This document shows positions 27,338-36,910 of a stretch of DNA of 64,000 nt, piece after piece. The notes beneath the pieces were generated by a model that saw only the letters and a list, made by a program, of their open reading frames with translations, had not been told where the DNA came from and made no database searches. The position numbers and the translations under genes are program-made. Source of the DNA: Phocaeicola barnesiae DSM 18169 = JCM 13652 (GTDB lineage Bacteria; Bacteroidota; Bacteroidia; Bacteroidales; Bacteroidaceae); NCBI RefSeq assembly GCF_000374585.1, contig NZ_KB894649.1:124001-188000 (forward strand). The letters run 5' to 3'. Each line of letters starts with the position of its first letter. The stretch's first letter is position 1.

Positions 27338-27372
27338 AAAAAAATCCCCATACCCGCTTGCGGATATGGGGA
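27338..27372 (-). terminator. intrinsic terminator of the glycogen operon
   Basis: On the minus strand TCCCCATATCCGC (27372-27360) pairs with 27357-27345 with one mismatch. A run of T residues follows directly. It lies 46 nt beyond the GH57-like stop. Confidence 0.8.
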
Positions 27373-27418
27373 AATGATGTGTTAACCAGTTTGTAATTAA
27401 TAGAAACCTATTTCTTAC

Positions 27419-28780
27419 TTATTTTGACTTTTTACCGGAGGCCTTCTTGCTTGTAGCCTTCTTCTCAGCAGCCGGTTTATCACCTTCTGCTTTCTTCAAC
27501 GCTTCCTGCAGACTCTTGATTTCATCATTCAGCTGAACAAGTTCTTCACCCTGATTCTTGATGGTAGTCAGCAATGAGCTCAATTCTTCGTTATCCATAT
27601 CTACCGGATACAAAGAGTTGACACGTGCAATGAAATCACCCAGAATATTCATGTAGTTGGTAAAGGCATCATACGGAGAATCATAGATTCCACGGTTCAG
27701 TCCCACTCCTGTCTGTTTAGTAGTCATGAAACGGAAGTTGTTACTTGCCTGCAGGTAATACCAGTCTTGCTTGATACGACGGTCTGTACACAGATATACG
27801 CGTTCTGCTACACTGTAAAGCTTATTGAAAGCTTCACGCTGCATCACATTACCTAACCATGGGCTGATGTCTCTTTCTTCGTCTGTCCATGACATCGGAT
27901 ATGGAACATCCATGGCATCGACAGATTTCAGCTTGGTAACGACTTCTGTCGGAGTAGAGAAAGTAATACCTTTCTGTTTTGCACATACCGGCAACGCTTT
28001 CAGGAATTCCAGAATATTGGAAGACAACGGCTGAGCCATACCCAATGCAGACAATTCCATGAAGATATTGATGACCTGTTCATTTTCAGGCATAGCAGCA
28101 ATCCAGTCGATGTATTTATCTGCGAACAACGGATATTCGCTCCATTCGCTGTTAGAGAAACGCAGGCTGATATCGTCAGACAATTTGAAGTCACGCATCA
28201 GCAGCTTCAGGTTCGGGTTCTCGGTGCAATGATACAGGTAATGCGGACTCTTCCATCCCAATACATGCTTAGCGCCTTCTACCAATACACCCTTGAAGCC
28301 CATATTGGCAATGATAGCACCGATTTCATTATCGTAAATCAAGCTGGAATTACGGAATACTTTCGGTTCCTGACCGAAATAGTCTTTCACTTTCCGGCGC
28401 ATCTGTTCAACTTCTTCGCGGAAGCATTCTTCATTAGCCAAAGCAGACAGACCGTGAGAATAAGGTTCGCAAAGGAATTCACAGTTACCGGTCGCATTCA
28501 ATTCCTGCAACAGTTCGATAACTGCCGGAGCGTGGATTTCCAACTGTTCCAAAGCTACGCCCGAAATGGAAAGAGCCACCTTGAATGCACCCTGGCTATC
28601 CTTAACCATTTCAATCAAGGTCCTCAGAGCGGGGATGTATGAACGTTCTGCCACTTCATTGATACCCTGTTCGTTGGCATAGTCATCATAGTAATAGTGA
28701 TCCGATCCAATTTCGAAGAAGCGGTAACGTCTCAGATGTATGATTTGATGTATTTCAAAATAAAGACAAATTGTTTTCAT
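27419..28780 (-). CDS. GH57 alpha-amylase-like protein with substituted catalytic residues
   Basis: A 453-residue GH57-fold protein (residues 1-370) with a Glu/Lys coiled region and a basic tail of repeated AEKKATSKK type. The fold-specific blocks are recognisable: FEIHQ near residue 8, GNCEFLCEPYSHGL (98-111) and WLGNVMQREAF. However, at the nucleophile position, where active GH57 amylases have RNTEL, this protein has RNSSL (Ser146). At the acid position it has MELSALG (Glu242) instead of MDYETFG. It therefore belongs with the alpha-amylase-like homologues that have lost the standard machinery. It is the third gene of the debranching-glycosyltransferase-GH57 operon, so a role in glycogen binding or regulation is plausible. 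Confidence 0.82.
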   Translation of the reverse strand: MKTICLYFEIHQIIHLRRYRFFEIGSDHYYYDDYANEQGINEVAERSYIPALRTLIEMVKDSQGAFKVALSISGVALEQLEIHAPAVIELLQELNATGNCEFLCEPYSHGLSALANEECFREEVEQMRRKVKDYFGQEPKVFRNSSLIYDNEIGAIIANMGFKGVLVEGAKHVLGWKSPHYLYHCTENPNLKLLMRDFKLSDDISLRFSNSEWSEYPLFADKYIDWIAAMPENEQVINIFMELSALGMAQPLSSNILEFLKALPVCAKQKGITFSTPTEVVTKLKSVDAMDVPYPMSWTDEERDISPWLGNVMQREAFNKLYSVAERVYLCTDRRIKQDWYYLQASNNFRFMTTKQTGVGLNRGIYDSPYDAFTNYMNILGDFIARVNSLYPVDMDNEELSSLLTTIKNQGEELVQLNDEIKSLQEALKKAEGDKPAAEKKATSKKASGKKSK

Positions 28781-28799
28781 ATCGACTTAGTATAATTTG

Positions 28800-30071
28800 T
28801 TATTTACCATAATTTTTAAGAACCTGTTCGTACAACGCCCGAACTTTCAGTCCAACCTTTTCCCAGACAATACCGTCTACTTCCTTCTTACCTTCTACCT
28901 TCAGGTATTCATACAAGGCATCGTTGGTACAGATGGAATGGATGGCATCAGCCATGGCGTGAATATCCCAATAATCAGTCTTGATACACTTATCCAGAAT
29001 CTCGGCACAGCCGGACTGTTTAGAGATAATGGTAGGAACACAGCACTGCATGGCCTCCAACGGAGAGATACCGAACGGTTCAGAAACAGAAGGCATGATG
29101 TACACATCACTCATCTTCAGCACTTCGTATACCTGCTTCCCTTTCATGAAACCCGGGAAGTGGAAACGGTCTGCAATACCTCTTTCTGCGGCCAGACGTA
29201 TCATGGCATTCATCATATCGCCACTACCGGCCATTACAAAACGGATATTACGGGTACGGTTCAATACCATGGCAGCTGCTTCAACAAAATACTCCGGTCC
29301 TTTCTGCATGGTAATACGGCCCAGGAAAGTAACAATCTTCTCTTTCGGGTTCTTTTTCGGAACAATTTCCTCAATCTCCTTCGACAACGGAGATACCGCA
29401 TTGTGCATGGTAAAGACCTTACGAGGGTCCTGATAATACTTATGGATAACTGTCTGACGAGTCAGTTCACTTACACACATGATACAGTCTGCATTATCCA
29501 TACCGTTCTTCTCGATAGAATAGACTGTCGGATTCACATTACCGCGGCTACGGTCAAAGTCTGTTGCATGCACGTGAATAACCAACGGTTTACCGGAAAC
29601 CTGTTTTGCATGGATACCGGCCGGATAAGTTAACCAGTCGTGAGAGTGGATAATGTCAAATTCCTGTTGTCTGGCAACGACACCTGCCACGATTGAATAG
29701 TTGTTGATTTCTTCGTGCAGATTATCCGGATAGCGGCCAGAAAACTCCATACAGCCCAAATCATTGGTGTGCATGTAATTGAAATCGGCATAGATATGGT
29801 CGCGCAAATCATAATACAACTGAGGGTCCATATACTGTCCTACCCGGCTCTTGACGTAATCCCACTGTACATCCCGCCAAACGATAGGTACACTGTTCAT
29901 ACCGATGATTTTCAAGAAACTCTGGTCTTCATCGCCCCAAGGCTTCGGGATACAGAAAGTGATTTCCATATCTTCCTGTTGCGACATACCTTTTGTCAAA
30001 CCGTAACTGGCAGTTCCTAAACCTCCAAGAATATGAGGAGGAAATTCCCAACCAAACATTAAAACTTTCAT
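28800..30071 (-). CDS. GT4-type glycosyltransferase, glycogen synthase-like
   Basis: A 423-residue GT-B fold glycosyltransferase. The N-terminal GWEFPPHILGGLGTASYGL has the GGLG acceptor/donor loop, FDIIHSHDWLTYPAG is the inter-domain block, and SVSEPFGISPLEAMQ carries the E-x7-E donor-binding motif. It resembles glycogen/alpha-glucan synthases of the GT4 family. The debranching enzyme ends 15 nt upstream and the GH57-like gene begins 19 nt downstream, on the same strand. Synthesis or extension of alpha-1,4-glucan is the most likely role, in contrast to the half-length GT5 protein nearby. Confidence 0.85.
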   Translation of the reverse strand: MKVLMFGWEFPPHILGGLGTASYGLTKGMSQQEDMEITFCIPKPWGDEDQSFLKIIGMNSVPIVWRDVQWDYVKSRVGQYMDPQLYYDLRDHIYADFNYMHTNDLGCMEFSGRYPDNLHEEINNYSIVAGVVARQQEFDIIHSHDWLTYPAGIHAKQVSGKPLVIHVHATDFDRSRGNVNPTVYSIEKNGMDNADCIMCVSELTRQTVIHKYYQDPRKVFTMHNAVSPLSKEIEEIVPKKNPKEKIVTFLGRITMQKGPEYFVEAAAMVLNRTRNIRFVMAGSGDMMNAMIRLAAERGIADRFHFPGFMKGKQVYEVLKMSDVYIMPSVSEPFGISPLEAMQCCVPTIISKQSGCAEILDKCIKTDYWDIHAMADAIHSICTNDALYEYLKVEGKKEVDGIVWEKVGLKVRALYEQVLKNYGK

Positions 30072-30085
30072 ACTATTCCTCCTTT

Positions 30086-32029
30086 TTATTGATTATCATA
30101 TTTTTCCAATAAATTCAATGTACGCAGGATTTCAGCCACATTCATCGCAAATGCAATGGCACCTCTACCCTTGAACGGTGGGTTACCATCGAACAGTTCA
30201 GGAATAGAACTGATACAGTGGCTGGACATTTCATCCTCATAATTGATCAACTGACGTTCAACAAACGAAATGGCACTACGCTTATACAGGCGCAGGTAAG
30301 CTTCCAGATAGAACCCTTCCAGCCATGGCCATGCTGTACCCTGATGGTAAGCATAATCACGCTGAATCTGCGGTCCTACATAGTTCGGATTGTACCCGCC
30401 ACTCTTCGGGCTCAACGAACGGAGTCCCTTCGGAGTCAACAATTCACGGGTGACAATATCCACAATGCCTTTCTTCTGTTTTGCGTCCAACGGAGAATAA
30501 TCGAAAGCGGCTGTGAAAATCATGTTCGGACGAACACTCCAGTCCATCATATCGCCATCTACATAATCCAGCAGATAACCATATTCATTCAGGAATGTAT
30601 CCACGAATGCTTTTCCGGCTTTTTCAGCCAACGCCTGAATCTTGTCGGTCCAGTCATTAGAACCGTCTTCTGACAACAAGTCACCAACGAATTTCAAATC
30701 ATTGTACCACAAAGCATTGAATTCAACGATATAGCCGGTACGCGGAATCACAGGTCGGCCATTCACTGTAGAGTTCATCCACGTAACAGCTTTTTCACGA
30801 CCATTCGTGTAAATCAAGCCGTTTCCATGAACCTCCAGGTTCGGATGTTTGTTTGTGGTCAAATAGCAAAGGATATCGTACAACAGCTGTCCGTATTCAT
30901 GTTTGGCATTTTCCCGGGAAACCATCTTGGCATACTGCTGGATAGTCCAGATAGCCCACAACAGGACATCCGGATGTTCCATTTCATAAATCTTCAGGTC
31001 ACACGGTTCGTCGTTGATGAATGCATTGATAGCTTTCACTGCAGTCTGCATGAATTGTTTGAATTTGTCTACTTCCCCAATAGACAAGGTAAGACCTGGC
31101 AATGAAATGAACATATCACGTGCACGGCATTTGAACCACGGATAACCTGCCAGCACATACAAATCGTCTCCCTGCTTGTTCAGGAACTGATGTGCCGAGT
31201 TAATCAAACAATGCTTGAAATTGTCACGTGGAATACGACGAGATGCCTCATTGTCGAATAGTTCATTCAGTGTTCCACAATCGATGGAAGAAACACCACC
31301 CGAGAAGATGACAGATTCACCTTTCTGGATATGCACTTCAAAATAACCCGGTACATACAAATCTTCGTTGAAGTCATACCCACGCTCCTGTTCTTTCGGA
31401 TACTCGATGCCTCTATACCAATCCGGACAGAAGTTGAACTCATTCTCTTTGCTCAACTGCATGTAAAGTTCCGGATATCCCGGATACATACATGTCTTGA
31501 TACCGTTCTCTACTACATCATAACGACGGCTGGCCTGAGAATTCTCATGTGTATACTGACGTACGCTACGGAATGCCAGATACGGACGGAGCCGCAAGAT
31601 CGTATCCGAATGCGCATCTACCAGTGTGTAACGGATCAGGATACGATTTTCATGATGTACAAACAATTTCTCCTTCTTCAGGATTACCCCACCTACACGG
31701 TACAAAGTTGTAGGCAATTTCTCACACTCAAATTCACGGATGTATTTATGGCCACGCGGGCTGTAATTGTCTCCGTGATATTTGTGCAGTCCCAAATTAA
31801 ACTCTGCCCCGTGCTGGATTACCGTTTCGTCCAAAGAAGAAAGCAACACATGGTTCTCGTCATCCAATTCCGGAATAGGAATGACTAACAAGCCATGGTA
31901 TTTGCGAGTGTTACAATCTACTATTGTAGAGCTGTGGTAAGCTCCCGAACGGTTGGTCCGAAGAATCTCACGTGGAAGTGATTCTTCCAAGTTGGTCAAC
32001 AGAGTCTTATCAAATCGTAAATAACTCAT
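30086..32029 (-). CDS. glycogen debranching enzyme (amylo-alpha-1,6-glucosidase type)
   Basis: A 647-residue cytosolic enzyme. Residues 1-260 form the GDE N-terminal beta-domain (starts LRFDKTLLTNLEESLPREIL; TNRSGAYHSSTIVDCNTRKYHG). Residues 290-640 form an (alpha/alpha)6 barrel typical of amylo-alpha-1,6-glucosidase, with WFKCRARDMFISLPGLTLS and GTAWPWLEGFYLEAYL. It removes alpha-1,6 branch points from glycogen or maltodextrins. It is first in a three-gene operon and has a good promoter. Confidence 0.92.
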   Translation of the reverse strand: MSYLRFDKTLLTNLEESLPREILRTNRSGAYHSSTIVDCNTRKYHGLLVIPIPELDDENHVLLSSLDETVIQHGAEFNLGLHKYHGDNYSPRGHKYIREFECEKLPTTLYRVGGVILKKEKLFVHHENRILIRYTLVDAHSDTILRLRPYLAFRSVRQYTHENSQASRRYDVVENGIKTCMYPGYPELYMQLSKENEFNFCPDWYRGIEYPKEQERGYDFNEDLYVPGYFEVHIQKGESVIFSGGVSSIDCGTLNELFDNEASRRIPRDNFKHCLINSAHQFLNKQGDDLYVLAGYPWFKCRARDMFISLPGLTLSIGEVDKFKQFMQTAVKAINAFINDEPCDLKIYEMEHPDVLLWAIWTIQQYAKMVSRENAKHEYGQLLYDILCYLTTNKHPNLEVHGNGLIYTNGREKAVTWMNSTVNGRPVIPRTGYIVEFNALWYNDLKFVGDLLSEDGSNDWTDKIQALAEKAGKAFVDTFLNEYGYLLDYVDGDMMDWSVRPNMIFTAAFDYSPLDAKQKKGIVDIVTRELLTPKGLRSLSPKSGGYNPNYVGPQIQRDYAYHQGTAWPWLEGFYLEAYLRLYKRSAISFVERQLINYEDEMSSHCISSIPELFDGNPPFKGRGAIAFAMNVAEILRTLNLLEKYDNQ

Positions 32030-32090
32030 AGTTGTTATTTTAAGGTTATACTTAGATTTCGTTATCTAAAATGTTATTTCTATTTCACCT

Positions 32091-32120
32091 CAAAATTAGT
32101 AATTAAATAATGATTACAAA
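32091..32120 (-). promoter_or_regulatory. Bacteroides-type promoter for glycogen operon
   Basis: On the minus strand TTTG (32120-32117), an 18-nt spacer and TAATTTTG (32098-32091). The leader is about 58 nt. The rest of the 349-nt gap (32030-32378) is AT-rich and holds only this promoter and the serS terminator. Confidence 0.75.
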
Positions 32121-32317
32121 ATGAAAAACAACTTTTTTCCAAGAAATATTTAAAAAAATGCTATATAACCGTAAGAAAATAAATTTTATCATTAAATTCA
32201 TGTTACATAACATAATTCCAGAAAATGTTTTTCAACCCAATCCACTCCCAAATTCACCAAAGCGTGATTCAAAAACTTGATACTATTCAAGATACATATT
32301 TCGAGATGAAAGTATAG

Positions 32318-32349
32318 AAAAAAGGCTATCCAGCAAAATCCGAATAGCC
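32318..32349 (-). terminator. intrinsic terminator of serS
   Basis: On the minus strand GGCTAT (32349-32344) pairs with ATAGCC (32329-32324), followed by TTTTTT. Confidence 0.75.
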
Positions 32350-32378
32350 CCTTTATCTAATATTTCAGGAAGTTCTGA

Positions 32379-33653
32379 TCAATCAATCATATCGAATCCA
32401 CAGTATGGCACGAGTGCCTTCGGGATACGGATACCTTCCGGTGTCTGGTTGTTCTCCAGCAAAGCCGCAACGATACGTGGAAGAGCCAACGCTGATCCGT
32501 TCAATGTATGACAAAGTTCTGTCTTCTTATCTGCCGAACGGTAACGACATTTCAAACGATTGGCCTGATACGTACCAAAATTTGATACTGAGCTGACTTC
32601 CAACCAACGTTTCTGAGCTTCTGAATAAACCTCGAAGTCGTAACAGATAGCTGCGGTAAAACTCATGTCACCACCGCACAGACGCAGGATACGGTATGGA
32701 AGTTCCAATTTCTTCAGAAGTCCTTCTACATGGTCCAGCATTTCCTGATGAGACTGCTTGGAATGTTCCGGCTTGTCGATACGCACCAATTCTACTTTTG
32801 AGAACTCATGCAGACGGTTCAGACCACGTACATCCTTACCGTATGAACCGGCTTCACGACGGAAACATTCAGTATAGGCACAGTTCTTGATCGGCAACTG
32901 TTTTTCATCCAGGATTACATCACGGTAGATGTTTGTCACAGGTACTTCTGCTGTAGGAATCAGATACAGATCGTCTACGTTGCAGTGGTACATCTGTCCT
33001 TCCTTATCCGGCAGCTGACCTGTACCGTAACCTGAAGCGGCATTTACAACAGTAGGAGGCATGACTTCCTCATAACCGGACTGACGTGCTTCATCGAGGA
33101 AGAAATTAATCAAGGCGCGTTGCAGACGGGCACCTTTACCACGATAGACCGGGAAACCTGCTCCTGTAATCTTCACACCCAGATCGAAATCAATCAGGTT
33201 ATATTTTTTAGCCAGTTCCCAGTGAGGCAGCGCATCTTTCGGAAGTTCAGTTTCTGTACCTCCCATCTTTACAACCAGGTTATCTTCGGCTGTAGCTCCT
33301 TCGGGAACTTCATCGTAAGGAACATTCGGAATCGTATACAGCAGGTTCTGCAAATCTTCGGCAGCCTTGTCCATTTCAGCCTGCAACCCTTTGCTGGCTT
33401 CCTTTATTTCAGCTACACGAGCCTTAGCCGCTTCTGCTTCATCTTTCTTTCCTTCCTTCATCAAAGCTCCGATAGCCTTCGATGTAGCATTGACCTCGGC
33501 CAGGTTTCTATCTAATTGATTCTGTGCATTACGTCTTTTGTCGTTCAGTTCAAGCACTTGTGCTATTGTTTCCTTGGCATGAGCGAAGTGCTTCTTCTCC
33601 AATCCTTTGATTACCTTATCGGTATCTTCTGTAATTTGTTTGATAGTAAGCAT
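32379..33653 (-). CDS. serS: serine-tRNA ligase
   Basis: A 424-residue class II aminoacyl-tRNA synthetase that charges tRNA-Ser. The N-terminal 110 residues form the long coiled-coil arm that grips the tRNA (ELNDKRRNAQNQLDRNLAEV onward). Catalytic blocks present are TAEVPVTNIYRD, the motif 2 loop CFRREAGSYGKDVRGLNRLHEF, and motif 3 with LNGSALALPRIVAALLENNQ. Length is normal. It is a single gene flanked by its own promoter and terminator. Confidence 0.97.
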   Translation of the reverse strand: MLTIKQITEDTDKVIKGLEKKHFAHAKETIAQVLELNDKRRNAQNQLDRNLAEVNATSKAIGALMKEGKKDEAEAAKARVAEIKEASKGLQAEMDKAAEDLQNLLYTIPNVPYDEVPEGATAEDNLVVKMGGTETELPKDALPHWELAKKYNLIDFDLGVKITGAGFPVYRGKGARLQRALINFFLDEARQSGYEEVMPPTVVNAASGYGTGQLPDKEGQMYHCNVDDLYLIPTAEVPVTNIYRDVILDEKQLPIKNCAYTECFRREAGSYGKDVRGLNRLHEFSKVELVRIDKPEHSKQSHQEMLDHVEGLLKKLELPYRILRLCGGDMSFTAAICYDFEVYSEAQKRWLEVSSVSNFGTYQANRLKCRYRSADKKTELCHTLNGSALALPRIVAALLENNQTPEGIRIPKALVPYCGFDMID

Positions 33654-33695
33654 ATTTCTTGTTCCTTTTAAACTTCGTTATTAGGTTACGTGCCA

Positions 33696-33703
33696 CAAAG
33701 ATA
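33696..33703 (-). promoter_or_regulatory. -7 box TATCTTTG for serS
   Basis: Minus-strand TATCTTTG, leader about 39 nt. TTG on the same strand at 33729-33727 lies 23 nt upstream, slightly far. Confidence 0.6.
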
Positions 33704-33757
33704 TAGTTTTTTATTGATATATATACCAAGGATTCCACGATATAAATCAATTTGAAA

Positions 33758-34972
33758 TCAGAAAACCGGTAAAGTATAGACAAGTCCCAAGGAAATACGC
33801 TGCTCACTAAAGCTTTCTGCTCCCCATCTGCAGGCACGCTCTGTAAGATGTGTGTATTTATGGAGAAAATGCAGATACAACAGCAGACCGCTTTCTTCCA
33901 TGGGAAAGAACTCGGCACAAAGCTGGGCATTCCATGTCCGCCGGTAATTACCTGCCGGAATGTCATCTTCCGATTTGAATACGTTACCCAGCTCGTATAC
34001 TCCTTTTACATATAAATTCCAATGCGGGCTGACCCGATAGTCCAGGTTGCCGATAGTCGTAAAATAATCTACATTCTTGACAGTACGCCCTTCGTTTCCA
34101 CCTGCCGCAGTCAGTTGACTGATCAGCCCTTTGGAATCCAGTCCTTCACGGGAGTACATGAAATCGATATATCCCAGAAAAGGCTTCCTGTCCCACACGT
34201 TTCCACATGTAAAATAAAACACATTCCGGTTACGGGCCAACTGTCCGTATGACAGGGAATAACGCAACTGCATGGCCCGGTCGATGAAATAGCCGTCCCA
34301 ACTTACGGTGCCCAACAACGGAATCTTAGACTCCTCCACTCCAGCCGGAAGGCCGTAACTGAACAGTTCATCATTCGAACCGTTACGGTTGTTGACTACC
34401 TGAAAGTTTAATTCATGGTCAGGATGAAGCTTATACGCCAGATTCACACCGACCTGGTAACAAGGTAGATAATTATTAAAATCCGAGTAATAACGGACTT
34501 TGATGGCATTTACCCAACATTCATAGCCACTGAACTGTACGGCCTGCTTGCCGGCTGTCAACTGCAACCTGTCGTTCAGCGTCCACCCCACATTGGCCAG
34601 TTCCACCGAACCGGACAAATTGTCCAAAGAATATCCAGGGGTGGAATGTACATTCAGAATCTGACGGAAATGATAGGAGAATTTCTTGCTGAATGAGCCT
34701 AAGACCTCCAGACGGACACGGTTCACCTTGAATGCGGCTTCACTGAATTCCTTATTCAGAAACTCCACATTTGCCGAAGTAGCAAACTGTACATTCATGT
34801 GTGCCCAGTCTATTTCCCTTTCTTTACCAGTGACTTTTTCAAGCAAAGTCTCTGATTCTTCCGGAGAAATCAAAGCCTCATTCTGAGCCTGTACACCCAT
34901 CGCTATAACAGACAACAACATACTCAAGACCATTACAGCCTTCTGTCGGAAAGAAACTACCAGTCTACCCAT
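33758..34972 (-). CDS. outer membrane porin, OprO/OprP-like
   Basis: A 404-residue outer membrane beta-barrel with a signal peptide ending at VQAQ (about residue 30). The strands show alternating aromatic and polar residues and the chain ends in YTLPVF, with the terminal Phe expected for BamA-dependent barrels. Blocks such as FKVNRVRLEVLGSFSKKFSYHFRQ and LQLTAGKQAVQFSGYE match the phosphate-selective porin O/P family, although selectivity cannot be read. It lies 163 nt downstream of kdsA on the same strand, with a weak hairpin between them, so its own promoter or read-through are both possible. Confidence 0.8.
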   Translation of the reverse strand: MGRLVVSFRQKAVMVLSMLLSVIAMGVQAQNEALISPEESETLLEKVTGKEREIDWAHMNVQFATSANVEFLNKEFSEAAFKVNRVRLEVLGSFSKKFSYHFRQILNVHSTPGYSLDNLSGSVELANVGWTLNDRLQLTAGKQAVQFSGYECWVNAIKVRYYSDFNNYLPCYQVGVNLAYKLHPDHELNFQVVNNRNGSNDELFSYGLPAGVEESKIPLLGTVSWDGYFIDRAMQLRYSLSYGQLARNRNVFYFTCGNVWDRKPFLGYIDFMYSREGLDSKGLISQLTAAGGNEGRTVKNVDYFTTIGNLDYRVSPHWNLYVKGVYELGNVFKSEDDIPAGNYRRTWNAQLCAEFFPMEESGLLLYLHFLHKYTHLTERACRWGAESFSEQRISLGLVYTLPVF

Positions 34973-35082
34973 GCGTTCAAAAAAAATAAAATGAAGGAAA
35001 AGATGCTCCTGAAAAGAGCCACAAAATTTCAGAAAAGATTTTTACTTAAGAAAATTCAATGCAGTTTCGGAAGGTGATGGAA

Positions 35083-35119
35083 GGAAATTCACCTGCCTCA
35101 TCGAAGCAGGGAAATTTCC
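35083..35119 (-). terminator. imperfect hairpin between kdsA and porin
   Basis: GGAAATT-x2-CCTGC (35083-35095) can pair with GCAGG-x-AAATTTCC (35106-35119). No T run follows on the minus strand, so it is only a possible terminator. Confidence 0.4.
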
Positions 35120-35135
35120 TACCTATTATAATTAT

Positions 35136-35942
35136 TTATTTTAGAGCCTGACGGATACGGACCAGTTTCACCAACAAATCTTCCAGTAAATCCAGTTTCA
35201 ACATGTTTGCTCCGTCACTCTTTGCTACCGCAGGATTCTCATGTGTTTCCATGAACAGACCGTCTACACCGACAGCAACACCTGCTTTTGCCACAGTTTC
35301 TATCAACTGAGGCATACCTCCGGTAACTCCCGAAGTCTGGTTGGGTTGCTGCAACGAATGGGTCACATCCAATATCACCGGATGACCGAACGACTGCATT
35401 TCCGGAATACCCCGGTAATCGACAATCAAGTCCTGATACCCGAAAGTAGTACCCCGTTCTGTCAACATCACCTGACTGTTTCCGGCTTCCACTACCTTAT
35501 CGGCCGCAAAACGCATAGCCCCCGGTGAAAGGAACTGTCCTTTCTTGATATTCACGATCTTACCCGTCTTGGCGGCCGCCACCAACAAATCCGTTTGCCG
35601 GCACAAGAAAGCAGGTATCTGCAGTATGTCTACATATTCGGCAGCCATCGCAGCTTCTTCGGCGGCATGTATATCTGTAACCACAGGAACACCGAACGTC
35701 TCACGTACCTTGGCCAATACCTTCAAAGCCTTCTCGTCTCCTATCCCTGTAAACGAATCCAGGCGTGAGCGGTTAGCTTTCCGATACGACCCTTTAAACA
35801 CATAAGGGATGTGTAGACGATCGGTTATCTCTACTATCCGTTCGGCAATCCGCAACGCCATCTCCTCGCCTTCAATCACGCAAGGACCTGCCAACAGGAA
35901 AAAATTCTCACTGTTCTTCAAATCAGCTATAGTCTGTATCAT
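35136..35942 (-). CDS. kdsA: 3-deoxy-8-phosphooctulonate synthase (KDO-8-P synthase)
   Basis: A 268-residue TIM-barrel enzyme condensing arabinose 5-phosphate with phosphoenolpyruvate to KDO-8-phosphate for the lipopolysaccharide core. Present are LLAGPCVIEGEEMA, FKGSYRKANRSRLDSF, the barrel block VNIKKGQFLSPGAM, MLTERGTTFGY and DVTHSLQQPN. Length is standard. It is third in the miaA-lipid kinase-kdsA order, with the lipid kinase gene ending 5 nt upstream. Confidence 0.96.
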   Translation of the reverse strand: MIQTIADLKNSENFFLLAGPCVIEGEEMALRIAERIVEITDRLHIPYVFKGSYRKANRSRLDSFTGIGDEKALKVLAKVRETFGVPVVTDIHAAEEAAMAAEYVDILQIPAFLCRQTDLLVAAAKTGKIVNIKKGQFLSPGAMRFAADKVVEAGNSQVMLTERGTTFGYQDLIVDYRGIPEMQSFGHPVILDVTHSLQQPNQTSGVTGGMPQLIETVAKAGVAVGVDGLFMETHENPAVAKSDGANMLKLDLLEDLLVKLVRIRQALK

Positions 35943-35947
35943 ATCTG

Positions 35948-36880
35948 TTAATTAGGAATAATCAATGTGATTGCTTCGGGGGCGACAGTCACCTCTATCG
36001 GGAAATGGCGGTCCAACCAGAGACGTCCGTCCAGGCTGACCTCGGCATTCTGTGCCCGTAAAATCTTCACACAACGGGTACGGTACGGTTTCACCGTCTT
36101 ATGGTTCAGAATTCGTCCTTGCTGAAGCATCCACAGACCGGAAACCAGTTGACGCAATTCCGGACGATAAATCACCGAAACATCAAGCCATCCGTTATAC
36201 GGGACAGCGCTCGGGGTCAATCCATATCCTCTTGCACTACCGATAGCTACCGCCATGATTCTTCCCCGAATATGTTCATCGTTTACTTTCAGATGCATCC
36301 GATGTTGTTTACGTTCGAATGCCACCAAAAACAAGGAAGACAGATACGAAATGAGCGGAATACCCCAGAAACGTTTCGTCTCATTGGTAATCAGGACAAT
36401 ACGAGCTCCCAGGCCCATATATACGGCATTGAGGAAATAACGGACTTCATGCTTATCGCCATCAAAATAACTGAAGACTCCTACATCTACCTTCCGTAAA
36501 CGACGATTGATAATGACATCTACCGCACCTTTATAATCATCGGAGTCCAGTCCCCAGAATTTGGCAAAATCATTGCCGATACCATTCGGGATAATGCCGA
36601 AAGCAATCTCACCCTTATCGGGTACATCCGAAGTCATGATTCCATTGACCGCATCGTTGATAGCTCCGTCACCTCCCACAATCACAATGGTCCTATATCC
36701 GTTGTTAGCCAATGTCCTGGCCAGTCTTTCTACAGACCCGAACCCTTCCGACTGGACATAATCAAACTGGACATTCCGGCTATCCATGTAATCACGAATA
36801 GCCACCCAGCGTTTCTGAGCTTTTTTGCTTCCGGCTTTGGGGTTATAGATGATTCCCCATCTGTTTGGTTCTACCGCCAT
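35948..36880 (-). CDS. diacylglycerol/lipid kinase family protein (YegS/BmrU-like)
   Basis: A 310-residue kinase of the DAGK catalytic superfamily. The N-terminal domain begins WGIIYNPKAGSKKAQKRW and contains the nucleotide loop VGGDGAINDAVNGI, with GIIPNGIGNDFAKFWGL following. The C-terminal beta-sandwich holds SLDGRLWLDRHFPIEV. It phosphorylates a lipid or sphingoid head group, but which one is unknown; Bacteroides make sphingolipids, which would be an inferred candidate. It sits between miaA and kdsA with short gaps. Confidence 0.88.
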   Translation of the reverse strand: MAVEPNRWGIIYNPKAGSKKAQKRWVAIRDYMDSRNVQFDYVQSEGFGSVERLARTLANNGYRTIVIVGGDGAINDAVNGIMTSDVPDKGEIAFGIIPNGIGNDFAKFWGLDSDDYKGAVDVIINRRLRKVDVGVFSYFDGDKHEVRYFLNAVYMGLGARIVLITNETKRFWGIPLISYLSSLFLVAFERKQHRMHLKVNDEHIRGRIMAVAIGSARGYGLTPSAVPYNGWLDVSVIYRPELRQLVSGLWMLQQGRILNHKTVKPYRTRCVKILRAQNAEVSLDGRLWLDRHFPIEVTVAPEAITLIIPN

Positions 36881-36910
36881 AATCTAGTCATTAATGTAAT
36901 GCGACTTAAG

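Noticed and set aside
28797-29633. Plus-strand open frame of 278 codons opposite the GT4 glycosyltransferase
   Set aside because: Shadow of a well-supported gene; Cys/His-rich low-complexity translation without motifs.
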